Shown: in pieces, positions 56,153 through 63,943 of the stretch
How positions within the stretch are numbered: position 1 is the first letter of the stretch
How the letters are laid out: every line of letters starts with the position of its first letter
NCBI RefSeq assembly: GCF_004801305.1
Contig: NZ_SSOD01000019.1
Coordinates: forward strand, 37,152 to 101,151
Reading direction: 5' to 3'
Length of the DNA stretch: 64,000 bases
Source: Pseudothauera rhizosphaerae
GTDB taxonomy: Bacteria > Pseudomonadota > Gammaproteobacteria > Burkholderiales > Rhodocyclaceae
Notes under the pieces: model-generated
What the model was told of the DNA's origin: nothing
The model's input: the letters and a program-made list of their open reading frames with translations, nothing else
Databases searched by the model: none
Program-made: the position numbers and the translations under genes

Positions 56153-57646
56153 TCAGCGCGGGTGGTGCTCGGCCACCATCGCGTCTATCGCCGCCAGCAC
56201 CTCGGCACTGGCCGCTTCCGCCTCGCGCATCGTGTCCAGCATGCGCTCGCACAGCGCCGGGTCGTTCTCCCAGTCCTGCGCCAGCAGGCCCAGCACCCCG
56301 TGCACGCGTCCATGCACACGCTGGTTGGGTTTTTCCATGCGCGCGTAGGCGCCGGTGGCGGCGAAGCGCGCACGGCCGCTGCCTTCGTGGTACCAGCGCC
56401 CCAGCTCGGCCTCCCGTGCGCCCAGTGCGGCCCGCGCGGCCTCCTCGCCTTCGCCGTTGTGCTCGATCGCCACGTAGGCGTTCTGCATGTAGAGCACGTG
56501 GTCCAGCTTGGCGAGCGAGGCGTCCGACAGATCCCGCGCGCGGCCCAGCAGTTCCAGCGTGCGCCCGGAGGATTCGGCCAGGCGCTCGAAGTGGGCACGG
56601 AACTCGGTGGCCTGCCCCGCCGCCGCGGCCGACACCTCGCTGGCATGCCCGGTCTGGCCGATCATGCCGTCCACCCGCCCGCGCAGGCCCTCGATGATGC
56701 CGCCCACCTCGGCCGCGGCGCTCTTGGTGCGCTCGGCGAGCTTGCGCACCTCGTCGGCCACCACCGCGAAGCCGCGCCCAGCCTCGCCGGCGCGGGCGGC
56801 TTCGATGGCGGCGTTGAGCGCGAGCAGATTGGTCTGGTCGGAAATCTCCGCGATGATCAGGATGGTGCGGTCGATCTGCCGGCTGGCCTCGCCCAGTTCC
56901 TCGGCGGCGCGGCGCATCTCCGCCATGCGCGTGCCGATGCCCTCCAGCGCGCCGCCGATGGCCTCGGAAGTCTGCCGGCTATCGCGGGCGGCGGCGAGGT
57001 TCTCGTCGGCAATGCGCGTCACCTCGTCCATTTCACGGCTCACCGCGCTCAGGTCGGCCTGGTTGCCCTGCAGATTGTCGAGCAGTTTTCCCATGTTGAG
57101 CCCGTGCATGCCGGAACTCAGCCGGTTGCGCGCGATGTAGTGGGCGTTGTCCTCCATGGCCTGCAGGGCTTCGTTGACGCTCCGCAGCGATTCGGCGAAC
57201 TGCCCGGGCATGGCGGCGGCGAGCGCGCGGCGGTGGTATTCGCCGCGCGCGGCGCGCGCAAAGCAGGTGGACACTTCCTTGAAGTAGGTCTCCACCAGAT
57301 CGAGCATCTCGTTCAGTTCCCAGGCCACCTGGCCCACCTCCCCCAGCCTGGCGGTACCGGTGATGCGCTTGTGCAGGCGGCCCTGGCGCGCCTCGTGCAA
57401 CACCGCGCGCATGCAGCCCAGGGCGCCCAGCGGGCGGCGGAACTGGCGCACCGCGAACACGGCGAAAACTGCCGCCAGCAGCGGAAACGCCACGTGCGTG
57501 TAATTGAAGCCGCTGCGCACCGCCTCCACCGCGGCCAGGGCGACGGTGATGGCGCAGAACACGCCGCACACCACGACGAAGCGGCGGGAGAGGAACAGCG
57601 AATGGTGGCTCTGGTGGTGGCGGCCCGCCTCGATTCCATGCGGCAT
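56153..57646 (-). CDS. Methyl-accepting chemotaxis protein with CZB-like C-terminal domain
   Basis: 497 residues. Two close membrane helices near residues 22-40 and 52-68 have almost no periplasmic part. A HAMP-like and coiled-coil region follows, then the signalling tip [40 protein letters not shown] (~268-307) and a C-terminal chemoreceptor zinc-binding-like domain (H383, [10 protein letters not shown]445/H449). The Cys that normally precedes LGxW in CZB domains is Ala413 here. The gene follows a PAS-protein gene after 10 bp, an aerotaxis-like arrangement. Confidence 0.87.
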   Translation of the reverse strand: MPHGIEAGRHHQSHHSLFLSRRFVVVCGVFCAITVALAAVEAVRSGFNYTHVAFPLLAAVFAVFAVRQFRRPLGALGCMRAVLHEARQGRLHKRITGTARLGEVGQVAWELNEMLDLVETYFKEVSTCFARAARGEYHRRALAAAMPGQFAESLRSVNEALQAMEDNAHYIARNRLSSGMHGLNMGKLLDNLQGNQADLSAVSREMDEVTRIADENLAAARDSRQTSEAIGGALEGIGTRMAEMRRAAEELGEASRQIDRTILIIAEISDQTNLLALNAAIEAARAGEAGRGFAVVADEVRKLAERTKSAAAEVGGIIEGLRGRVDGMIGQTGHASEVSAAAAGQATEFRAHFERLAESSGRTLELLGRARDLSDASLAKLDHVLYMQNAYVAIEHNGEGEEAARAALGAREAELGRWYHEGSGRARFAATGAYARMEKPNQRVHGRVHGVLGLLAQDWENDPALCERMLDTMREAEAASAEVLAAIDAMVAEHHPR

Positions 57647-57656
57647 GATGTACTCC

Positions 57657-58181
57657 TCAACCCAGTTGCAGGGCCAGCACGAAACGTTCGTAGGCTTCGC
57701 CGCCGAGGCGTTCGGCCAGCAGCGCGCGTGAAGCCTCCATGGCACGCGCCGGCCCGGCCCCGCGTTCCGCAGCGAGCATCTCGGCGTACAGGCGGGCGGC
57801 GGCCTGCACACCGCGCGCCGAGGGCCGGCGGCGCACGGAAAAATAACCCACCACCTCGCGGCCCGCCTCGCGGTCCGGGGTGACGTTGGCGAACACCCAG
57901 TAATGGTCGCCGTTGGCAGTCAGGTTCTTGACGAAGCCGAAGAACTCCTGCCCGGCCTGCAGGGTTTCCCACATCATCTGGAAAACGCCGCGCGGCATGT
58001 CCGGATGGCGCACGATGTTGTGCTGCACGCCCAGCAACTCCGGCTCCGCATAGTCGCAGATGCGCATGAAGGCGCGGTTGGCGTAGGTGATCCGCCCTTT
58101 CAGGTCGGTCTTGCTGACGATCTGCTCGTCCGCGTCGAGCATCACTTCGCGCCCGCTGATCACGATCTTGGTGTTCTTCAC
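57657..58181 (-). CDS. PAS-domain protein, Aer-like redox/oxygen sensor
   Basis: 174 residues from a GTG start with GGGGA upstream (a TTG 12 bases earlier is possible). It has one PAS domain ([80 protein letters not shown]) with the RHPDMP motif typical of Aer-type flavin-binding PAS. It lacks membrane and signalling domains, so it probably signals through the chemoreceptor encoded 10 bp downstream. A sigma-28-like promoter precedes it. Confidence 0.87.
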   Translation of the reverse strand: MKNTKIVISGREVMLDADEQIVSKTDLKGRITYANRAFMRICDYAEPELLGVQHNIVRHPDMPRGVFQMMWETLQAGQEFFGFVKNLTANGDHYWVFANVTPDREAGREVVGYFSVRRRPSARGVQAAARLYAEMLAAERGAGPARAMEASRALLAERLGGEAYERFVLALQLG

Positions 58182-58229
58182 TCTGTTCCCCAAACCGCGG
58201 CGCTACCGTCCGCGGAAGCCTCCGCAGTC

Positions 58230-58256
58230 GTATCGGCACGACGAAAGTAATATTTA
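58230..58256 (-). promoter_or_regulatory. Sigma-28 (FliA)-like promoter of the PAS/chemoreceptor operon
   Basis: On the minus strand TAAA-N15-GCCGATAC, differing from the flagellar consensus TAAA-N15-GCCGATAA only in the last base. It is about 50-75 bp before the PAS gene start and would place the operon in the motility regulon. Confidence 0.75.
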
Positions 58257-58272
58257 GCCCCAATGTCGGGTT

Positions 58273-58288
58273 TGTCGCAAAGACGACA
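58273..58288 (+). promoter_or_regulatory. NifA upstream activator site for the SIR2 operon
   Basis: TGT-N10-ACA (TGTCGCAAAGACGACA) fits the NifA binding pattern and lies 66 bp upstream of a sigma-54 promoter. It also lies between the two divergent operons. Confidence 0.78.
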
Positions 58289-58354
58289 TGCCCGTGATCG
58301 TCAGATTTGCCACGAAGCCGCGGCGCGGCGGGGAGGAAGGCACGGGCGCCGGCA

Positions 58355-58369
58355 TGGCATCGTTCTTGC
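58355..58369 (+). promoter_or_regulatory. Sigma-54 (-24/-12) promoter of the SIR2-hemerythrin operon
   Basis: TGGCATCGTTCTTGC, one mismatch from TGGCAC-N5-TTGC, with correct spacing. It is 43 bp before the SIR2-like gene. Together with the NifA site it indicates expression under nitrogen-fixing conditions. Confidence 0.82.
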
Positions 58370-58411
58370 GCGCCCATTCGGGACCCCACGCACAACCCGA
58401 CAGGAAAACCC

Positions 58412-59260
58412 ATGGACGCAACCCTCGCAGAGATCCGCGCCGGCCTCGCCGCCGGCAACGTGGTGCCCTTTCTCGGCGCCGACGTGCTCGCCGACGTGCG
58501 CCACACCCAGGACGGCCGCAAGATTCCCGCCACCAGCGACGAACTCATCCTGGCCCTGAACAACGGCCAGCCCATGGCCCCGCGCCTGATGTACGAATTC
58601 CCCCGCGCGGCCATGAACATCGAACTCAAGCGCGGGCGCAGCACCGTCAACCGGTCGTTGCTGGGCATCTACGGCGACAACGGCTGGAGCGAGGCCGCCG
58701 TGCACCGCTGGCTGGCGGAGCAGAAGCTGCCCTACGTCATCGACCTGAACCGGGACACCGGCCTGCAGAAGCTCTACGCCGACCGCCCGCACACGCTGAT
58801 CGTGGGCACCGCGCGCATCGCCAGCGGCCTGCGCTACAAACTCTACCGCCACGACGGCCAGGCTTACGGCCCCGCCACGGCGGAAGAGAGCGAGATCGAC
58901 ACCTCCGCCCCCATCCTGTTCAAGCCCTGTGGCACGCCCTGGCCCGAACCCCAGTGGATCGCCTCCGACGCGGACTACGTGGACTACATCACCGAGCTGA
59001 TGGGCGGCTTCGCCATCCCCCCCTTCCTCAAGGAACGCCGCCAGGGCCTCAAGTACCTGGTGGTGGGCGCGCGCCTGAACCGGGACACCATCCGCATGCT
59101 GCTGTCGGACTTCATCTACGGCGCGGCGCAGCCCTCCGGCTGGGCGCTGATCGCCGAGCCCAACGACAAGGAACGCCGCTTCTGTGCGCGCCTGGGCCTG
59201 ACCGTGGTGGAAACCGACGTGCGCGACCTGGCCGGCCTGACCGAGACCGCGGCGGCCTGA
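58412..59260 (+). CDS. SIR2-like domain protein under nif control
   Basis: 282 residues. The N-terminus MDATLAEIRAGLAAGNVVPFLGADVLADV matches the SIR2-like NAD-binding loop (FLGAG type, here FLGAD). Later segments are TLIVGTARIASGLRYKLYRHDG, APILFKPCGTPWPEPQWIASDADYVDYITELMGGFAIPPFLKERRQGLKYLVVGARLNRDTIRMLLSDFIYG, as in SIR2_2-type proteins. A typical sirtuin zinc site is not evident. It may hydrolyse NAD or remove ADP-ribose/acyl groups. The link to DraT chemistry (NAD, ADP-ribose) is attractive but unproven. It is followed 2 bp later by the hemerythrin-like gene. Confidence 0.8.
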   Translation: MDATLAEIRAGLAAGNVVPFLGADVLADVRHTQDGRKIPATSDELILALNNGQPMAPRLMYEFPRAAMNIELKRGRSTVNRSLLGIYGDNGWSEAAVHRWLAEQKLPYVIDLNRDTGLQKLYADRPHTLIVGTARIASGLRYKLYRHDGQAYGPATAEESEIDTSAPILFKPCGTPWPEPQWIASDADYVDYITELMGGFAIPPFLKERRQGLKYLVVGARLNRDTIRMLLSDFIYGAAQPSGWALIAEPNDKERRFCARLGLTVVETDVRDLAGLTETAAA

Positions 59261-59262
59261 AC

Positions 59263-59580
59263 GTGATCGCCTTCATCGAGGACCGCCACGCCCTCGGCGT
59301 GGCGGACATGGACGCCACCCACCGGGAGTTCGTGGACCTGGCCGCCGCCCTCATGGCCGCGGACGACGCGCGCTTTCCCGCCATCGGCGAACACGTGAAC
59401 GAACACCAGCGCGTGCTCGGCGAGCTGATGGCCTTCGGCCGCGGCGTGCAGGCCGGGCGGCTCAAATTCGCCCGTGCCTACGTGCAGCAGAGCCTGCCCG
59501 AATGGTTCGACCTGCACCTGTCCACCATGGACGCCGCGCTGGCCGCCCACCTCAAGCGCAGCGCCGCCACCGCCGCCTGA
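59263..59580 (+). CDS. Short hemerythrin-like protein, apparently lacking one ligand helix
   Basis: 105 residues from a GTG start. Hemerythrin-type elements present are MDATHREFVDLAAALM (first His, H20), HVNEHQRVLGEL (H44, H48) and WFDLHLSTMD (H85, D90). Full bacteriohemerythrins are ~130-140 residues with a further H-x3-E pair between the first and second elements. Here only 24 residues separate H20 and H44, so that helix seems to be missing. The break falls at FPA, as if an in-frame deletion occurred. It is co-transcribed with the SIR2-like gene. A possible oxygen or redox buffer for nitrogenase, function uncertain. Confidence 0.8.
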   Translation: MIAFIEDRHALGVADMDATHREFVDLAAALMAADDARFPAIGEHVNEHQRVLGELMAFGRGVQAGRLKFARAYVQQSLPEWFDLHLSTMDAALAAHLKRSAATAA

Positions 59581-59648
59581 TCCGCAGACCCCCGTGCCGG
59601 ACGGCGCGCTACGATGGGAGCATTTCCCCCGTCGCAAAGGACCGCAGC

Positions 59649-60062
59649 ATGAACACCCCCGCCCCCACCGATGCCCCCGAACGCCCCCAGGGCGAACCCG
59701 CCATCCGCACCATCGCCATGCCCGCCGACGCCAACCCGGCCGGCGACATCTTCGGCGGCTGGCTGATGGCGCAGATGGACCTGGCCGCCGGCAACGTCGC
59801 CGCCCGCCGCGCCCGGGGCCGCTGCGCCACGGTGTCGGTGGACCGCATCAACTTCCTGCAGCCGGTGTACGTGGGCGACGAAGTGAGCCTGTACGCGGAC
59901 ATCACCCGCATCGGCCGCACCTCCATGACCATCCGCGTGGAAGCCTGGCGCCGGGCGCGGGACGGCGAGGACCAGGTGCGGGTCACCGACGCCCACTTCG
60001 TCTTCGTCGCCCTGGACCAGGGCGGCCGTCCGCGCATCATCGGCCCCGGCCCCCAGGGCTGA
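59649..60062 (+). CDS. Acyl-CoA thioesterase (YciA-like hotdog)
   Basis: 137 residues. Hotdog-fold signatures are MPADANPAGDIFGGWLMAQMDLAAGNVAARRA (catalytic Asn/Asp loop and long helix) and VSVDRINFLQPVYVGDEVSLYADITRIGRTSMTIRVEAW, close to YciA, which hydrolyses a range of acyl-CoAs. It lies 68 bp after the hemerythrin-like gene; whether the nif promoter reads through is unknown. Confidence 0.9.
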   Translation: MNTPAPTDAPERPQGEPAIRTIAMPADANPAGDIFGGWLMAQMDLAAGNVAARRARGRCATVSVDRINFLQPVYVGDEVSLYADITRIGRTSMTIRVEAWRRARDGEDQVRVTDAHFVFVALDQGGRPRIIGPGPQG

Positions 60063-60076
60063 GTTCCGCGACGGCG

Positions 60077-60943
60077 ATGCCACCGGATTCCAGCGACCCC
60101 CTGCGCCCCTTCCGCCGGACGCTGCACGCCGGCCCCGAATTCTCCATCCTGCGCCTGGCCGCCCTCGCGGCCTGCGAGGACGGCGAACTCGACCCCGAAA
60201 CCCTGGACCTCATGGCGCAACAGGTGGAAAGCGGCTCCCTGGCCCACGTCTGGCCGCCGCTGCTGTGGCCCGAGCTGCAGGTCGGCCTCATGGGCACCGC
60301 GCCCTCGCGCATGTTCCGCGTGCTGCGCCGCTGCGGCGCCCTGCGCCTGCTGCTGCCGGAACTCGACGCCCTCTGGGGCGTGCCCCAGCGCGGCCACGAC
60401 ACCCACCAGATCGACGTGGGCGACCACCAGATGCGCGTGCTGGACGAGGCCGCCCGCTGCGGCGCCCCGGTGGAAGTGCGCTTCGCCGCGCTGGGCTACA
60501 GCTTCGGCAAGTCCGATTCGCCGCCCGAGCACCTGCCCGACCACTACCGCCACATCGAGCGGGCGATTCCGCGGATCGATGCCGTGTGCGCCCGCCTCGG
60601 CGTCCCCGAGTCCTGCCGCGACCTGGCCCAACTCGCCGTGCTCGAACTGGAACGGGTGCACCGCGCCGCCGAAATGCGCGCCGGCTCCATCAGCGCCCTG
60701 CTGGAACGGGTGGCAGCCTTCGACCAACCCAACCGCTTCCGCAACCTGCTCACCCTGTGCGCCTGCGATTTCCACGCCTACCCGGGCAAAAGCGTCCTCC
60801 CCTACCCCAAGACCGCGCTGATGGAACGCGCCCTGGCCGCCACCCAGGCGGCCGTACCCGACGACGGGCAATCTCTCGCCGAAGCCCGCGCCCTGGCGGT
60901 AGCCCGGGCGCTGCGCTCCCTGCGCTGGGACGAGGCGGACTGA
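60077..60943 (+). CDS. Orphan C-terminal half of a CCA-adding-enzyme-like protein, HD motif lost
   Basis: 288 residues that align by eye only with the second half of bacterial Cca: QQVESGSLAHVWPPLLWPELQVGLMGTAPSRMFRVLRRCGALRLLLPELDALWGVPQ and the HD-domain text HQIDVGDHQMRVLDEAARCGAPVEVRFAALGYSFGK...PEHLPDHYRHIERAIPRIDAVCARLGVP. The N-terminal nucleotidyltransferase domain is absent, and the metal-binding HD pair (normally THDLGK) reads GYSFGK, so phosphohydrolase activity is unlikely. It may be an RNA-binding remnant with a new role. It starts 14 bp after the thioesterase. Confidence 0.75.
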   Translation: MPPDSSDPLRPFRRTLHAGPEFSILRLAALAACEDGELDPETLDLMAQQVESGSLAHVWPPLLWPELQVGLMGTAPSRMFRVLRRCGALRLLLPELDALWGVPQRGHDTHQIDVGDHQMRVLDEAARCGAPVEVRFAALGYSFGKSDSPPEHLPDHYRHIERAIPRIDAVCARLGVPESCRDLAQLAVLELERVHRAAEMRAGSISALLERVAAFDQPNRFRNLLTLCACDFHAYPGKSVLPYPKTALMERALAATQAAVPDDGQSLAEARALAVARALRSLRWDEAD

Positions 60944-60955
60944 GACGGCACCGCC

Positions 60956-61879
60956 CTACAGCCGCTCGAAATCCGCCGCCATGCGCCGGCGCAGCGCCCC
61001 ATCCGGCAGCGGCCCGGCCAGCGCCCCCATGTTCTCCCTCATATGCGCCGGCCGGGAGGTGGCGGGAATCGCACAGGTCACCGCCGGGTGCGAGATGACG
61101 AACTTCAGGAACACCTGCGCCCAGTTCGTACAGCCGATCTCCGCCGCCCAGCCCGGCAGCGCCACCCCCCTCACGCGGCCGAACAACCGCCCGCCGTCGA
61201 AGGGCCGGTTGATCAACACCGCGCAGCCCCGCTCCGCCGCCAGCGGCAACAGCCGTTCCTCCACTTCCCGATGTGCCAGGTTGTAGGTGAACTGCGCGAA
61301 ATCCAGCCGCTCGCGCCGCAGGATGCGCTCGAACTCCCCGTGCCGGCTGCCGTGGGACGTGGTGATGCCGATGTGGCCCACCCACCCCTCCGCCTTCATG
61401 CGCTGCAGCGTCGGCAGGTGGGCCTCCCAGTCCAGCAGGTTGTGCACCTGCATCAGGTCGAAGCGCGGCAGCCCCCACAGCTCCCGCGAGCGCGCCATCT
61501 GCTGCTCGCCCATCCACCGCCCCGGCGTCCACACCTTGGTCGCCGAGAACAGCGCCCCCGCCCCCGGACTCTGGGGCAGCAGTTCCCCCAGCACCGCCTC
61601 CGCACTGCCGTACATGGGCGAAGAATCGATCAGCCGCCCGCCCGCGGCGAAAAATTCCTGCAGCACCTGCCAGCGGACCGTCATCACCTCGGTGTCGCCG
61701 CGATCCACGTCGAAGGTGATCCACGTCCCCATGCCGATGGCCGGCAGTCGCTCGCCGGTGGAAGGCACCGACCGCAACACCGGTTCCGCGGCCTGTACCA
61801 CCGGCAGGCGCGGCAACTCCAGCGCACCCAGCGCCGCCAGCGCCAGAAAACGGCGCCGGGAAAACATGCGTCCATTCAT
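60956..61879 (-). CDS. Exported aldo/keto reductase (Tat signal)
   Basis: 307 residues. A twin-arginine-type signal (MFSRRRFLALAALGALELPRLPVVQA) is followed by an AKR domain: LPAIGMGTW, GGRLIDSSPMYGSAEAVLGELL, FSATKVW, FDLMQVHNLLDWEAHLPTLQRMKAEGWVGHIGITTSH and a C-terminal NADP-binding part. Periplasmic AKRs of this type are found in several proteobacteria, and their substrates are unknown. An upstream in-frame start would add 34 residues before the Tat motif. Convergent with the Cca-like gene. Confidence 0.87.
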   Translation of the reverse strand: MNGRMFSRRRFLALAALGALELPRLPVVQAAEPVLRSVPSTGERLPAIGMGTWITFDVDRGDTEVMTVRWQVLQEFFAAGGRLIDSSPMYGSAEAVLGELLPQSPGAGALFSATKVWTPGRWMGEQQMARSRELWGLPRFDLMQVHNLLDWEAHLPTLQRMKAEGWVGHIGITTSHGSRHGEFERILRRERLDFAQFTYNLAHREVEERLLPLAAERGCAVLINRPFDGGRLFGRVRGVALPGWAAEIGCTNWAQVFLKFVISHPAVTCAIPATSRPAHMRENMGALAGPLPDGALRRRMAADFERL

Positions 61880-62057
61880 CCGCCTTCCTCCTGCAAACGG
61901 CGCAAGTTCGACCGCCCCGGCGCGGGCACGGTTCAGGCGGCGGCGCTCACGGCAAGGCAGGGATGTTGTGCCATTCCGCACAACCCATGGATTTGCACGG
62001 CAGGCGAACGAACCGGAAAATACTCGTCCGGGCTAGAATGCCGCCACGGAGGTTCCC

Positions 62058-62501
62058 ATGAATCTGGAATGGTGGCACTGGGCGGTCGGCGGCATCGTCC
62101 TCATCCTGCTGGAACTCGCGGTTCCGGCCTTCTTCGTCATCTGGTTCGGCTTCGGCGCCCTGCTCGTGGCCCTCGTCCTGTGGCTGGCGGACGGGCTTTC
62201 CCTCACCACGCAGATCGGCCTGTGGGCGGCGGCCTCGGTGGCCATGACGGTGCTGTGGTTCCGCGTCTTCGAAACGCGCCGCCACAAGACCCTGGCGGGC
62301 ACGGCCGGCGGCGAGGTCATCGGCGAAGTCGGCCTGCTGGTCGGCGCCGTCGAGCCCTACGGCCGCGGCAAGGTCCGCTTCCAGCGCCCCATCCTGGGCC
62401 ACGACGAATGGGTCTGCCTGGCCGATGCCGCGATTCCCGCCGGCGAGCGTGTGCGCGTGGTCGCCATCGAAGGCAGCTTCCTCAAGGTGGTCCGCGCCTG
62501 A
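62058..62501 (+). CDS. NfeD-family membrane protein
   Basis: 147 residues. Two or three membrane helices (WAVGGIVLILLELAVPAFFVIWFGFGALLVALVLWLA and IGLWAAASVAMTVLWFRVF) are followed by a C-terminal OB-fold (GEVGLLVGAVEPYGRGKVRFQRPILGHDEWVCLADAAIPAGERVRVVAIEGSFLKV). NfeD proteins pair with stomatin-like SPFH proteins. The SPFH gene follows 58 bp downstream. Confidence 0.9.
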   Translation: MNLEWWHWAVGGIVLILLELAVPAFFVIWFGFGALLVALVLWLADGLSLTTQIGLWAAASVAMTVLWFRVFETRRHKTLAGTAGGEVIGEVGLLVGAVEPYGRGKVRFQRPILGHDEWVCLADAAIPAGERVRVVAIEGSFLKVVRA

Positions 62502-62559
62502 ACGGCCGGCACCGCCCCGTTTCCCCTTCCCTTTCCCGCATCCCTACCGGAGTCGCCGC

Positions 62560-63423
62560 ATGAACGCAGGTCTCGCCATCGCCATTGCCTTGCTGGTTTT
62601 CGTCGCCGTCACCATCGCCAAGGGCGTGCGCATCGTGCCCCAGGGCGAGGAATGGATCGTCGAACGGCTGGGCAAGTACCACGGCACCCTCAAGCCCGGC
62701 CTGAACATCCTGATCCCCTACCTGGACAGGGTGGCCTACAAGCTCGTCACCAAGGACATCATCCTCGACGTGCAGGAGCAGGAAGTCATCACCCGCGACA
62801 ACGCCGTCATCCGCACCAACGCCGTGGCCTTCATCAAGGTCACCGACCCGGTGCGCGCCGTGTATGGCGTCACCGACTTCTCCGAAGCCATCCGCAACCT
62901 CATCATGACCACCCTGCGCGCCATCGTGGGCGAGATGGAGCTGGACGAGGCGCTGTCCTCCCGCGACAAGATCAAGGCGCGGCTGCGGGAAAGCATCGCC
63001 GACGAGGCCGTGGATTGGGGCCTTACCGTCAAATCTGTGGAAATCCAGGACATCAACCCCTCCGACTCCATGCAGCGCGCCATGGAAATGCAGGCCGCCG
63101 CCGAACGCGAACGGAAAGCCGCCGTGACCAAGGCCGAAGGCGCCAAACAGGCCGCCATCCTGGAAGCCGAAGCCCGCCTCGAATCCGCCAAGCGCGACGC
63201 CAACGCCCAGGTCATGCTGGCCGAAGCCTCCGCCGAATCCATCCGCCGCGTGGCGGTCGCCATCGGCACTGAGAGCACACCGATGCTTTACCTGCTGGGG
63301 GAGAAGTACATCGCCTCGCTGGAACGGCTGGGTCAGGCGGGAAGTTCGAAAGTGGTGGTGCTGCCGGCGGATTTGCAGGAGACGTTGCGGGGGTTGGTGG
63401 GGAAACTTGGGGGGCGCGGGTAA
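62560..63423 (+). CDS. SPFH/band-7 protein (QmcA/stomatin-like)
   Basis: 287 residues. An N-terminal membrane anchor (IAIALLVFVAVTIAKGV) precedes an SPFH domain (IVPQGEEWIVERLGKYHGTLKPGLNILIPYLDRVAYKLVTKDIILDVQEQEVITRDNAVIRTNAVAFIKVTD) and an Ala/Glu-rich coiled coil (MQAAAERERKAAVTKAEGAKQAAILEAEARLESAKRDA). It makes membrane scaffolds with its NfeD partner. The ATG at 62560 was chosen because upstream codons are not conserved in type. Confidence 0.93.
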   Translation: MNAGLAIAIALLVFVAVTIAKGVRIVPQGEEWIVERLGKYHGTLKPGLNILIPYLDRVAYKLVTKDIILDVQEQEVITRDNAVIRTNAVAFIKVTDPVRAVYGVTDFSEAIRNLIMTTLRAIVGEMELDEALSSRDKIKARLRESIADEAVDWGLTVKSVEIQDINPSDSMQRAMEMQAAAERERKAAVTKAEGAKQAAILEAEARLESAKRDANAQVMLAEASAESIRRVAVAIGTESTPMLYLLGEKYIASLERLGQAGSSKVVVLPADLQETLRGLVGKLGGRG

Positions 63424-63499
63424 CGGAACCGGTTCTTGCGGCCCCTTCATAATTCACCAGATATTTTATCGTCAACCCACCGTTATTCAAGATCACTCA

Positions 63500-63943
63500 A
63501 TGAGTTCTGCAAGGATGAAACTACTAATCGCCTTGTTCAGTTTTGCATTTGCTCTCAACGTCTCGGCGAACAGCCAGAAAAGCATTAATGGCACATGGAT
63601 GGTCGACTTGGAAGCGACTGAGCGCACCGTGACGGCGATGACTCCAAGGAACGATGCCGCGGAGGTAGCACGAGGGTTCGTCGCGATGGGTGCGTACATG
63701 ATATTCGTGACGCTCACCATAGACGATGACCTTGCTAAGCTTGAAGTACTTACCCCCGGCGAATCCAAGGACAACACCGAAGACGAGTTCAAACGAGAAC
63801 TACAGAATGGCAATGATCGAAGCTATATCTCCACAGCCACGCCGTCAAAGGGCACGCTCACGATTACCGCCGTTAAGGAAGTGCTGAACAAATGCCCGCG
63901 GACCGATTTCGAGCGCGTATCAGTGACGGGCTTTCGACTTTGA
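63500..63943 (+). CDS. Exported hypothetical protein in a low-GC patch
   Basis: 147 residues (start at 63500 or 63515). Signal peptide LLIALFSFAFALNVSANS. The mature part contains INGTWMVDLEATERTVTAM and ends with GTLTITAVKEVLNKCPRTDFERVSVTGFRL. The INGTW...D opening resembles small lipocalin-like exported domains, but no family is certain. Base composition is clearly lower in GC than the rest of the window and codon use includes many A/T-ending codons, suggesting recent acquisition. Confidence 0.72.
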   Translation: MSSARMKLLIALFSFAFALNVSANSQKSINGTWMVDLEATERTVTAMTPRNDAAEVARGFVAMGAYMIFVTLTIDDDLAKLEVLTPGESKDNTEDEFKRELQNGNDRSYISTATPSKGTLTITAVKEVLNKCPRTDFERVSVTGFRL

